Origin: Bacteroidales bacterium
GTDB lineage: Bacteria > Bacteroidota > Bacteroidia > Bacteroidales > Muribaculaceae
Length of the DNA: 24,029 nt
Reading direction: 5' to 3'
Assembly: GCA_900769345.1 (NCBI GenBank)
Contig: CAAGGJ010000083.1
Span: forward strand, 1-24,029
Both the position numbers and the translations under genes were made by a program. This document shows, one piece after another, positions 8,059 through 15,300 of this stretch. Every line of letters begins with the position of its first letter. Within the stretch, counting starts at the first letter, position 1. The notes under the pieces are model-generated. The model searched no databases, was not told the origin of the DNA, and saw nothing but the letters and a program-made list of their open reading frames with translations.

Positions 8059-9324
8059 TTAATGTTTGCGTTCGATGGTTTGTGTACGGTCGGGACCTAC
8101 CGAAACTATAGTGATAGGCACTCCGAGCTTGTCCTCAAGGAATGTGATATAGTCCTTAAATTCTTGAGGAAACTCGTCCTCGCTTTGCATCTTGGTCATA
8201 TCGGTGTTCCAGCCCTTCAACTCGGTATACACAGGTTCCACACCTTCGTCGATTGAATAAGGGAAGTCACGAGTTTCCACGCCGTTCACCAAGTAAGAGT
8301 CGCAAGCCTTGATGGTGGCAAAATCGTCGAGCACGTCGCTCTTCATCATGATGAGCTGTGTTACGCCATTGAGCATAATGGTGTAGCGCAGGGCCACGAG
8401 GTCGATCCATCCACAGCGGCGTTCACGACCTGTAACTGCTCCAAACTCATGACCAATGGCACGAATTTTGGCTCCGGTTTCGTCGTGTAGTTCGGTTGGG
8501 AATGGTCCGCTGCCCACGCGAGTGCAATATGCCTTAAATATACCGAACACTTCGCCTATCTTGTTGGGAGCCACACCAAGGCCCGAGCATGCGCCTGCAC
8601 ACACGGTGTTCGACGAGGTAACAAACGGATAACTGCCGAAGTCGACGTCGAGCAAGCTACCCTGTGCGCCCTCGCAAAGCACGCTCTTACCATCGCGAAG
8701 ATAGCCGTTGATTACGTGTTCGCTATCGATGAGTTGGAATGTCTTAATATATTCTATGCCCTCAAACCACTGCTTCTCCAGTTCTGCCACATCGGTGTCG
8801 AAACCCAGTGCAGCAAGTAGTTTTATATGGCGCTGCTTGGCTGCTTCATATCTCTCGGCAAAATTGTGGAACACTTCGCCAAGTCGCAAACCGTCACGGC
8901 TGATTTTGTCGGTGTAAGTGGGACCTATACCCTTACCTGTAGTGCCAATCTTAGCCGAGCCTTTTAGTGTCTCATAAGCGGCATCGAGCAGTCGGTGGGT
9001 TGGCAATATCAAGTGTGCTTTTTTCGAGATTTTGAGCACTTTCTTGATGTCGATGCCACTCTTTTCCAAATCTCTTGCTTCTGCGGCAAACAAAATGGGG
9101 TCTAACACCACACCGTTGCCTATGATGTTGGTCTGTCCTTTCTGAAATATGCCCGAAGGGATAGAACGAAGCACATACTTCTGGTTATTAAATTCGAGCG
9201 TGTGGCCGGCATTTGGTCCACCTTGGAAACGAGCAACTACATCGTAGCGCGGTGTCAACACATCCACCACTTTTCCTTTTCCTTCATCGCCCCATTGTAA
9301 TCCAAGTAATACGTCTACTTTCAT
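8059..9324 (-). CDS. purA: Adenylosuccinate synthetase
   Basis: The 421-residue enzyme joins IMP and aspartate using GTP to give adenylosuccinate, the first committed step to AMP. The N-terminus carries the signature QWGDEGKGK with catalytic Asp13 and the P-loop-like glycine run, then GGPNAGH with catalytic His41. Later blocks are TTGKGIGPTYTDKISRDGLR, FEGAQG-like CEGAQGSLLDVDFGSYPFVT, GVAPNKIGEVFGIFKAYCTR and the base-recognition region VTGRERRCGWIDLVALRY. Length is normal (about 420-430). It is the middle gene of a minus-strand operon, 42 bases after the fur stop and 39 before DUF1015. All key residues are present. Confidence 0.98.
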   Translation of the reverse strand: MKVDVLLGLQWGDEGKGKVVDVLTPRYDVVARFQGGPNAGHTLEFNNQKYVLRSIPSGIFQKGQTNIIGNGVVLDPILFAAEARDLEKSGIDIKKVLKISKKAHLILPTHRLLDAAYETLKGSAKIGTTGKGIGPTYTDKISRDGLRLGEVFHNFAERYEAAKQRHIKLLAALGFDTDVAELEKQWFEGIEYIKTFQLIDSEHVINGYLRDGKSVLCEGAQGSLLDVDFGSYPFVTSSNTVCAGACSGLGVAPNKIGEVFGIFKAYCTRVGSGPFPTELHDETGAKIRAIGHEFGAVTGRERRCGWIDLVALRYTIMLNGVTQLIMMKSDVLDDFATIKACDSYLVNGVETRDFPYSIDEGVEPVYTELKGWNTDMTKMQSEDEFPQEFKDYITFLEDKLGVPITIVSVGPDRTQTIERKH

Positions 9325-9366
9325 CGTTATGTAAATAAAAAATTTAAATTATTTGTGAGTAAAATG

Positions 9367-9903
9367 TTATTTCTTCTTGCTTTTGGCCGATGTGCTTGAT
9401 GCTTTGGGTTTGCCCGATGCCTTGCCACCCGAGGTTTCTTTGGCTTCTCCGTTTTTTTTATTCTTGCGGGCACAAGCGTTGCACACACCTTGCACATTCA
9501 GCGCTATCATCTCGGCTGTGAATGCCGAAAATTTCTTGCTGTTGAGATATCGCATCAGCTCCACATCTTTCACCTCTTTCACCTTTCCACATATTCGGCA
9601 TATCAGATGTATGTGCTGAAGTTTATTATCTACAATCTCATACTCGGCATGCCCCGAAAAATTATATTTTCGCAGCACTCCACACTCGGTGAGCAGCTCC
9701 AGATTGTTATACACCGTGGCTTTCACCACTTTATATTGTGTATTCAGCAATTTCTCATAGAGCATCTCGGCATCGAAATGTCCGTTCATTTCAAGCACTT
9801 CTTGAAGTATAGCAAAGCGTTCGGGCGTCTTTCGGCACCCTTTAGTTGCCAAAAAACGCATAAATCGCTCTGTCAATAACTCCTTATTTGAATCTTCGGA
9901 CAT
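9367..9903 (-). CDS. Fur-family metal-responsive repressor with basic C-terminal tail
   Basis: The 178-residue protein has a Fur-family winged helix (residues ~10-85; KATVYNNLELLTECGVLRKY is the recognition and wing region) and a dimerisation and metal domain. The metal-site motif HIHLICRICGK carries H97, H99, C102 and C105. A second pair, C141-x2-C144, completes a structural zinc site as in Fur and PerR. It could be Fur, PerR or Zur; the sequence alone does not decide. Residues ~146-178 form an extra low-complexity tail of Lys, Ser, Gly and Ala ending in SAKSKKK, longer than the usual family end. It heads the fur-purA-DUF1015 operon and has a good promoter 20 bases upstream. If it autoregulates, purine synthesis would be tied to metal or redox status; that is inference. 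Confidence 0.93.
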   Translation of the reverse strand: MSEDSNKELLTERFMRFLATKGCRKTPERFAILQEVLEMNGHFDAEMLYEKLLNTQYKVVKATVYNNLELLTECGVLRKYNFSGHAEYEIVDNKLQHIHLICRICGKVKEVKDVELMRYLNSKKFSAFTAEMIALNVQGVCNACARKNKKNGEAKETSGGKASGKPKASSTSAKSKKK

Positions 9904-9922
9904 ACAATAGTTAATTACAGAG

Positions 9923-9953
9923 CAAAGATATTACAAATCACTTAAATCTCAAA
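9923..9953 (-). promoter_or_regulatory. Near-perfect Bacteroidetes promoter of the fur-purA operon
   Basis: On the minus strand the -33 box TTTG (9950-9953) and the -7 box TATCTTTG (9923-9930) are separated by exactly 19 bases, matching TTTG-N19-21-TAnnTTTG. The -7 box ends 19 bases before the fur ATG, leaving a short leader of roughly 12 bases. Confidence 0.8.
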
Positions 9954-9982
9954 CATAAATATCACAAAAGTTGCACCTCGTT

Positions 9983-9998
9983 TGGCATAATAGTTGCA
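9983..9998 (+). promoter_or_regulatory. Predicted sigma-54 (RpoN) -24/-12 promoter of clpC
   Basis: TGGCATAATAGTTGCA fits the sigma-54 consensus TGGCAYRNNNNTTGCW at every defined position, with GG and GC 10 bases apart. It lies 67 bases before the clpC ATG, giving a leader of about 57 bases. No TAnnTTTG box is seen between 9954 and 10065 on this strand. A second AGTTGCA copy at 9969-9975 repeats the -12 half. No enhancer-binding site was identified. Confidence 0.6.
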
Positions 9999-10065
9999 GA
10001 ATATATAGGCAAAACATAGTTAAACTGATTAATTAAGGTTATTACACGTCATTATTAATAAGATT

Positions 10066-12627
10066 ATGAGCAACACTTTTTCGAAACAGATAAAGGACAT
10101 TCTCAAGAGCAGCCGCGACGAAGCCATCAGGCTCAACAGCATGGTCATCACTCCTGAGCACCTTTTGCTGGGCATACTCAAGCAGAAGCAGAGCCATGCC
10201 TATGCCATAATCGAAGAAATGGGTGTACCTACCGGCAAACTCGCAGCATATCTCGAAGCCGAACTGATAGATGCTGAGAGCCCCGACAATGCTCCCATCG
10301 ACGAATCGATGGACATCATAGCAAGTCAGGAGGTTTCGGAAATGCTGGGCAGGGCTCTTGTCGAGGCTAAGCGTCATCACGACGAGGTGGCTGATTCGCA
10401 GCACTTGCTGCTCGCTCTCGCCTCATCTGTCGACAACGGCTTTGCTACTCAAATATTAGAAAAGATGAACGTAAATTATTCAAATATCGACGACTATCTC
10501 GATACTCACCAATTCCTCTCCGACAATGAGAGCAAAGAGCAACCGAGCACTCCCCAAGCGGGTGCCGACTTTGCCGACGATGAGGAAGATGACGACGACC
10601 AAATGTCGCACTTCGGCGATAGCGATTCGTCAAGCGGAGCCGGCAAGGCTTCTGCCACCCGACGCACATCTACATCGCGTCCCGACACTCCGGTGCTCGA
10701 CAAATACGGCAAAGATCTCACCAAACAAGCCGAAACCGGTCATCTCGACCCGGTTATCGGTCGCGACCGTGAGATAGAACGCTTGTCGCAAATCTTGAGC
10801 CGACGCAAAAAAAACAATCCTGTGCTCATAGGAGAACCGGGCGTGGGAAAATCGGCTATCGTAGAAGGACTCGCCATACGCATCTGCCAGCGAAAAGTGG
10901 CTCGTATACTTCAAAACAAGCGCATCTTTGCGCTCGACATGGCTTCGGTGGTGGCAGGCACCAAATATCGCGGACAATTCGAAGAACGCATCAAAGCCAT
11001 CATCGACGAAGTGGCTCAAAACCCCGACATCATCTTGTTTATCGACGAGATTCACACCATTGTGGGTGCCGGCAATGCCTCTGGCTCGATGGACGCTGCC
11101 AATCTGCTAAAACCGGCTCTCGCTCGCGGCGAGATTCAGTGCATCGGCGCTACAACTCTCGATGAGTATCGCAAAAACATAGAGAAAGACGGTGCTCTCG
11201 AACGCCGTTTCCAAAAAATCATTGTAGAACCCACTACCACCGAGGAAACTCTCGAGATTCTCCGCAAAATCAAGGTGAATTACGAGGAGCATCACGGTGT
11301 GGTCTACACCGATAAAGCACTTGAAGCTTGTGTGTCGCTTACCGACCGCTATATCTCCGACCGCCAGTTCCCCGACAAGGCCATCGATGCCCTCGACGAA
11401 GCCGGATCGCGCACTCACATCACTATGGATGAGGTGCCGAGCGAAATAGAAGATTTGGAGGCTAAAATTCGCGAAGCGCAAAGCAATCAGGACAAAGCCG
11501 CAAGCGCTCAAAACTTCGAAAGCGCCACTCGCTATCGCGACTTGAAGTACGAACTCATCGACCAACTCGAAGAAACCAAGAAAAATTGGGAAAAAGAGAT
11601 GGGTAAGCGCCGCGAAACCATCGACGAGCACAGCGTGGCTGAAGTGGTGGCAATGATGACCGGCGTGCCCGTGCAGCGCATAGCTCAATCGGAAGGGATG
11701 CGCTTGCTCAATATGGATGCGGAAATAAAAAATCAGATAATAGGTCAAGACGATGCTATCGACAAGATAGCAAAGGCTATTAAGCGCAATCGCGTGGGAT
11801 TGAAGGATCCTAATCGACCTATCGGATCGTTTATGTTCCTCGGACCCACCGGTGTGGGTAAAACATTGCTCGCCAAGCGACTGGCTGAATACCTCTTTAA
11901 TTCGCCCGATGCACTTATTCGCATCGATATGAGCGAATATATGGAGAAATTCAACGTGTCGCGACTCGTAGGTGCACCTCCGGGATATGTGGGATATGAA
12001 GAAGGCGGCCAACTCACCGAAAAAGTGCGTCGTCGCCCATATTCGGTGGTTCTGCTCGACGAAATAGAGAAAGCTCACGCCGATGTGTTCAATATGTTGC
12101 TTCAGGTGCTCGATGAGGGCTGTCTCACCGATAGCTTGGGCAGAAAAGTCGACTTCAAGAACACTATCATCATCATGACCTCGAACATAGGTTCGCGAGA
12201 ATTGAAGGATTTCGGCGCAGGCATAGGCTTTAACGCCGTAATCAATAAAGAGCGAAGCGAATCGGTGGTACGAAAGGCACTCAACAAGAAATTCTCGCCC
12301 GAATTTTTAAATCGCGTGGACGACATCATTATGTTCAACTCGCTTACGAAGGACAACATTTTGAGCATCATCGACATAGAGCTTGCCAAGTTTGTGCGCC
12401 GCGTTGAAGAGTTGGGCTTTAAGCTCGAAATCACTCAGGCAGCCAAGATTTTCGTTGCCGACAAGGGCTACGACAGCCAATACGGCGCCCGTCCTCTCAA
12501 CCGAGCCATACAGACTCACATCGAGGACCCGCTATCGGAATTGCTGCTGCAAGGCGATGCCAAGCCGGGGCAAACCCTACTTATCGATGTCGACACCGAC
12601 AAAATAATAGCTTCAATAAAAGAATAA
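10066..12627 (+). CDS. clpC: ATP-dependent Clp protease ATP-binding subunit ClpC
   Basis: The 853-residue AAA+ unfoldase feeds substrates to the ClpP protease. Order of domains: double Clp N-domain (~1-150), a very acidic linker (ADDEEDDDDQ, ~165-180) followed by a Ser/Thr-rich stretch, AAA-1 with Walker A GEPGVGKS (256-263) and LFIDEIHTIVGAG, a middle coiled coil with a UVR-type segment (~460-500), and AAA-2 with Walker A GPTGVGKT (593-600) and VVLLDEIEKAHADVF. The I720-G721-F722 tripeptide (GIGFN) sits where ClpC proteins carry the ClpP-docking loop, so a ClpP partner is expected and ClpB-type disaggregase is excluded. htpG follows on the same strand. A sigma-54-like promoter precedes it. 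ClpP itself is not in the window. Confidence 0.96.
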   Translation: MSNTFSKQIKDILKSSRDEAIRLNSMVITPEHLLLGILKQKQSHAYAIIEEMGVPTGKLAAYLEAELIDAESPDNAPIDESMDIIASQEVSEMLGRALVEAKRHHDEVADSQHLLLALASSVDNGFATQILEKMNVNYSNIDDYLDTHQFLSDNESKEQPSTPQAGADFADDEEDDDDQMSHFGDSDSSSGAGKASATRRTSTSRPDTPVLDKYGKDLTKQAETGHLDPVIGRDREIERLSQILSRRKKNNPVLIGEPGVGKSAIVEGLAIRICQRKVARILQNKRIFALDMASVVAGTKYRGQFEERIKAIIDEVAQNPDIILFIDEIHTIVGAGNASGSMDAANLLKPALARGEIQCIGATTLDEYRKNIEKDGALERRFQKIIVEPTTTEETLEILRKIKVNYEEHHGVVYTDKALEACVSLTDRYISDRQFPDKAIDALDEAGSRTHITMDEVPSEIEDLEAKIREAQSNQDKAASAQNFESATRYRDLKYELIDQLEETKKNWEKEMGKRRETIDEHSVAEVVAMMTGVPVQRIAQSEGMRLLNMDAEIKNQIIGQDDAIDKIAKAIKRNRVGLKDPNRPIGSFMFLGPTGVGKTLLAKRLAEYLFNSPDALIRIDMSEYMEKFNVSRLVGAPPGYVGYEEGGQLTEKVRRRPYSVVLLDEIEKAHADVFNMLLQVLDEGCLTDSLGRKVDFKNTIIIMTSNIGSRELKDFGAGIGFNAVINKERSESVVRKALNKKFSPEFLNRVDDIIMFNSLTKDNILSIIDIELAKFVRRVEELGFKLEITQAAKIFVADKGYDSQYGARPLNRAIQTHIEDPLSELLLQGDAKPGQTLLIDVDTDKIIASIKE

Positions 12628-12639
12628 ACAATAACTACT

Positions 12640-12685
12640 GCCTGAAAGGACGCCGATGACTCAACCATCGGTGTGCCTCACAGGC
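12640..12685 (+). other. Long hairpin between clpC and htpG
   Basis: The 46 bases fold as GCCTG (12640-12644) with CAGGC (12681-12685), an AAA/TCA internal loop, GG with CC, then ACGCCGATG (12650-12658) with CATCGGTGT (12666-12674, one G-T pair) and the loop ACTCAAC. About 16 pairs form in all, with one bulged G. No T-tract follows, so it is not a standard intrinsic terminator. It may be an mRNA stability or processing element between two chaperone genes. Confidence 0.5.
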
Positions 12686-12717
12686 CAACGACTAAATAAA
12701 ATAAAGGAATAAAAATC

Positions 12718-14763
12718 ATGTCAAAAGGAACTATTGGGGTAACTACCGACAACATTTTCCCCGTTATCAAAAAGTTTTTGTACAGTGACCACGAAATTTT
12801 TCTTCGTGAATTGATTTCAAATGCCGTAGATGCCACACAAAAGCTTAAAACGCTCTCATCGATCGGCGAATATAAAGGTGAACTCGGCGACTTGAAAGTT
12901 ACCGTAAGCATCGACAAAGAGGCCGGAACTCTCACCGTTAGCGATATGGGTATAGGTATGGATGCCGAAGATGTGGATAAATACATCAACCAAATCGCTT
13001 TCTCGGGCGCTGAAGAATTTCTTGCCAAATACAAGGATAGCGCCAATGCCATAATCGGCCACTTCGGTCTTGGCTTCTACTCGGCATTTATGGTGTCGAA
13101 GAAGGTGGAAATCCACTCGCTTTCTTATAAGGAAAGTGCTAAGGCTGTGCTTTGGACTTGCGATGGTTCGCCCGAATATGAAATGAACGAAACCGATAAG
13201 GCTACACGAGGCACCGACATCGTGCTCTACCTCGACGACGATGCCAAGGAGTTCCTCGAAAAGTCGCGCATCGACGAACTTTTGAAGAAATACTGCCGTT
13301 TCTTGCCTGTGCCTATCGTTTCGGGTAAAGAACAGGAATGGAAGGACGGAAAGTATGTCGACACCGACCGCGATAATGTTATCAACAACATCGAACCCAT
13401 CTGGGCTAAGAAGCCGAGCGAACTCAAGGACGAAGATTATATCAATTTCTATCACGCCATTCAGCCCGGTCAGGAAGATTCTTTGTTCTGGATTCACCTC
13501 AATGTGGATTATCCTTTCACCCTCACCGGTGTTCTTTACTTCCCGAAAATCAAGAACAACCTCGACATTCGCAAGGACCGCATCCAACTCTATTGCAACC
13601 AGGTGTTCGTTACCGACTCGGTAGAGGGCGTTGTACCCGATTTCTTGATGCTACTTCAGGGCGTAATCGACTCACCCGACATTCCGCTTAATGTGTCGCG
13701 TTCTTATCTCCAGAGCGATGGCAATGTAAAGAAAATTGCATCTTACATCACCAAGAAAGTGTCGCAACGCTTGGAAGAAATAGCTAAGAACGATGCCAAG
13801 AACTTCGAAGAAAAGTGGAACGACATAAAGATTTTCATCGAGTATGGCATGCTCACCAACGAGAAGTTCTGCGACTCGGCTCTCAAATTTATGTTGCTCG
13901 AGGACACCGAAGGCAAATACTTCAAACTCGAGGACTACAAGACTCTTATCCAAGGTGAGCAAACCGACAAAGACGGCAACCTCGTGGTGCTCTATGCTAC
14001 CGACAAGATTGCTCAATACTCTTACATCAAGGCTGCCACCGACAAGGGTTATAATGTGCTTGTGATGGATGGCCAACTCGACAGCGCATTTGTGGGCATG
14101 CTTGAGCAGAAAGTGGAAAAATCGCACTTCGTTCGCGTGGATTCCGATGTTATCGACAACCTCATCAAGAAAGAAGACACCAAGGATGCCAATGTGAGCG
14201 AAAAGCAACGCAATGTGCTCACCACCCTCTTCAAGTCGCAGATTCCTGCCATCGAAAAGGCTGAGTTTACCATCGCTTTTGCCAACCTTGCCGCCGACAC
14301 CACTCCTGTGGTAGTAACTCAAAGCGAATATATGCGCCGCATGAAGGAAATGGCTGCCCTGCAGCCGGGTATGAGCTTCTATGGCGAGTTCCCCGACAGC
14401 TACGTGCTCACTCTCAATGTCAACCACCCTGTGGTGAAGAAGGTTATCGATGCTTCGGCTTCTGCCCTCGATGCTCAAGTTAATCCTATCGAAGACGAAC
14501 TCACCGTGGTAAATGCCGAAATCAAGGCTATCCGCGACACCGACAAGGACTACAAGGGACTTCCTGCCGACAAGCAGAAAGAAGTGGAAGAAAAGGAAAA
14601 ACGCGCTCACGAACTCCGCGACCAAGAAGCAGCCATCGTCACCGAGTATGCCAAGGGGCAAGACACCGTTAAGCAACTCGTCGACATCGCTCTCCTAAGC
14701 AACGGCTTGCTCAAGGGCGAAGCACTTAACAACTTCTTGAAGCGTTCTATCGACCTTCTTTAA
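12718..14763 (+). CDS. htpG: Molecular chaperone HtpG (Hsp90)
   Basis: The 681-residue cytosolic Hsp90 dimer is an ATP-driven chaperone. The GHKL ATP site is visible: E31 and N35 in FLRELISNAVDATQK, D76 in SDMGIGMD, and the lid/glycine motif GHFGLGFYSAFMVSKKVE. The middle domain contains IHLNVDYPFTLTGVLYFPK and the conserved NVSRSYLQ segment with the catalytic Arg. The C-terminal dimerisation domain includes a charged helix (~595-650). Length is somewhat above the ~625 residues of E. coli HtpG, as expected for Bacteroidetes. It starts 90 bases after clpC, on the same strand. I see no TAnnTTTG or sigma-54 box in the gap, so read-through from clpC is the simplest model. A strong terminator follows. 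Confidence 0.97.
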   Translation: MSKGTIGVTTDNIFPVIKKFLYSDHEIFLRELISNAVDATQKLKTLSSIGEYKGELGDLKVTVSIDKEAGTLTVSDMGIGMDAEDVDKYINQIAFSGAEEFLAKYKDSANAIIGHFGLGFYSAFMVSKKVEIHSLSYKESAKAVLWTCDGSPEYEMNETDKATRGTDIVLYLDDDAKEFLEKSRIDELLKKYCRFLPVPIVSGKEQEWKDGKYVDTDRDNVINNIEPIWAKKPSELKDEDYINFYHAIQPGQEDSLFWIHLNVDYPFTLTGVLYFPKIKNNLDIRKDRIQLYCNQVFVTDSVEGVVPDFLMLLQGVIDSPDIPLNVSRSYLQSDGNVKKIASYITKKVSQRLEEIAKNDAKNFEEKWNDIKIFIEYGMLTNEKFCDSALKFMLLEDTEGKYFKLEDYKTLIQGEQTDKDGNLVVLYATDKIAQYSYIKAATDKGYNVLVMDGQLDSAFVGMLEQKVEKSHFVRVDSDVIDNLIKKEDTKDANVSEKQRNVLTTLFKSQIPAIEKAEFTIAFANLAADTTPVVVTQSEYMRRMKEMAALQPGMSFYGEFPDSYVLTLNVNHPVVKKVIDASASALDAQVNPIEDELTVVNAEIKAIRDTDKDYKGLPADKQKEVEEKEKRAHELRDQEAAIVTEYAKGQDTVKQLVDIALLSNGLLKGEALNNFLKRSIDLL

Positions 14764-14792
14764 ATATTTCAATTCAGAATATTTCAGTAATT

Positions 14793-14823
14793 AGAGTGTA
14801 GTGTCCGCTACACTCTTTTTTTA
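14793..14823 (+). terminator. Intrinsic terminator after htpG
   Basis: A perfect 9-bp stem, AGAGTGTAG (14793-14801) with CTACACTCT (14808-14816), loop TGTCCG, is followed by a run of T. It closes the clpC-htpG unit 29 bases after the htpG stop. Confidence 0.92.
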
Positions 14824-14835
14824 TTATCCAATCTA

Positions 14836-14865
14836 TTGCATAATCAAATATTTTACCTAAATTTG
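14836..14865 (+). promoter_or_regulatory. Bacteroidetes promoter in the long gene-free stretch
   Basis: TTG (14836-14838, in context ATTG) and TAAATTTG (14858-14865) are separated by 19 bases, a good match to TTTG-N19-21-TAnnTTTG. A transcript would start near 14872, more than 400 bases before the next start codon, so it serves either a small RNA or a very long leader of the 15301 gene. Confidence 0.55.
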
Positions 14866-15110
14866 TGTCGTGATAATTAACAATATTACTAACATAAAAA
14901 ACTATTTATCTACAAAACAGACATAACAAAAACTACGCGAAAAGCGCTTGTGATATCGACGGCTCATGAGCCGCATCACGCAGATTTGAGTTAATCAAAA
15001 CGCATTGGCAATGCCTTTGCAAGTCTAAACAATCTGATTGAGCGCACGACGCCTTATTTTGATTGATTGTTGCCCAATTTGGGTAAGACATAATATATGA
15101 GCTTTTTGCT
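14866..15110 (+). other. Non-coding stretch with small hairpins and a closing stem
   Basis: No convincing coding frame is seen. The first ~60 bases are AT-rich. A hairpin follows around 14950-14982: GTGAT...ATCAC enclosing the palindrome CGGCTCATGAGCCG. Next, AATCAAAA (~14994) can pair with TTTTGATT (~15057), enclosing GCATTGGCAATGC and CAATCTGATTG, two short inverted repeats. This looks like a branched RNA fold, but no known RNA family was recognised. The end of the stretch carries AATTTGGG and, 19-20 bases on, GCTTTTTG, a possible degenerate promoter for the RNA that starts near 15111. Confidence 0.35.
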
Positions 15111-15157
15111 CTTGTTCTCTTCTAATTAAATACCGCCAATATTTATTTCATACCGAG

Positions 15158-15270
15158 AACAAGCAAGAGAAAAGTTCACGCTAGATGGCGTGAGCTATTC
15201 TGTGTTTGTTGGTATGAGGGTAGCTTGGCGGTAACCTAATTAGATAACAAGCAATAGAATAGGTTCACGC
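15158..15270 (+). repeat. Imperfect direct repeat of ~24 bases
   Basis: Copy A at 15158-15181 and copy B at 15246-15270 both read AACAAGCAA-x-AGAA-x-AG followed by TTCACGC, with two substitutions and one inserted G. Both are complementary to the same intervening segment (15188-15210), which creates the two competing folds. Confidence 0.7.
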
Positions 15271-15276
15271 TTTTTT
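15188..15276 (+). terminator. Alternative terminator-like hairpin with T-tract
   Basis: GCGTGAgCTATTCT (15188-15201) can pair with AGAATAGgtTCACGC (15256-15270), giving 13 pairs and a large loop, followed at once by TTTTTT (15271-15276). This fold uses the 3' half of the rod described for the 6S-like RNA, so the two structures exclude each other. Confidence 0.45.
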
Positions 15277-15300
15277 CAGACACATACCACAAAATTATAA

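Larger units (their letters stand above)
15111..15276 (+). ncRNA. ssrS: Candidate 6S RNA (rod-shaped RNA with central bubble)
   Basis: The sequence folds into one long rod. Closing arm: CTTGTT (15111-15116) with AACAAG (15246-15251); TCTAATTA (15121-15128) with TAATTAGA (15237-15244); TACCGCCA (15131-15138) with TGGCGGTA (15226-15233). Central bubble: ATATTTATTT (15139-15148) facing AGGGTAGCT (15217-15225). Upper arm: CATACC (15149-15154) with GGTATG (15211-15216), AACAAGCA with TGTTTGTT, AGAA with TTCT, and CACGC-TAGATG-GCGTG at the tip. Closing arm, bubble and long upper arm are the layout of 6S RNA, which holds RNA polymerase by imitating an open promoter. The bubble text (ATATTT..CATACC) resembles E. 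coli 6S (GATATTTCATACC) from memory. A T-tract ends the element. Alternative: an untranslated regulatory leader of the next gene. Confidence 0.5.

Noticed and set aside
11107..12078. 323-codon minus-strand open frame
   Set aside because: It is antisense to the highly conserved clpC ATPase region; His- and Phe-rich translation is typical of a shadow frame.
13672..14676. 334-codon minus-strand open frame
   Set aside because: It is antisense to htpG and lacks any recognisable motif or promoter.
15111..15276. Miniature transposable element (MITE) explanation for the inverted repeats
   Set aside because: The repeats are internal, nested with interruptions and a bubble, and no flanking target-site duplication was found, so an RNA fold is preferred, though not proven.
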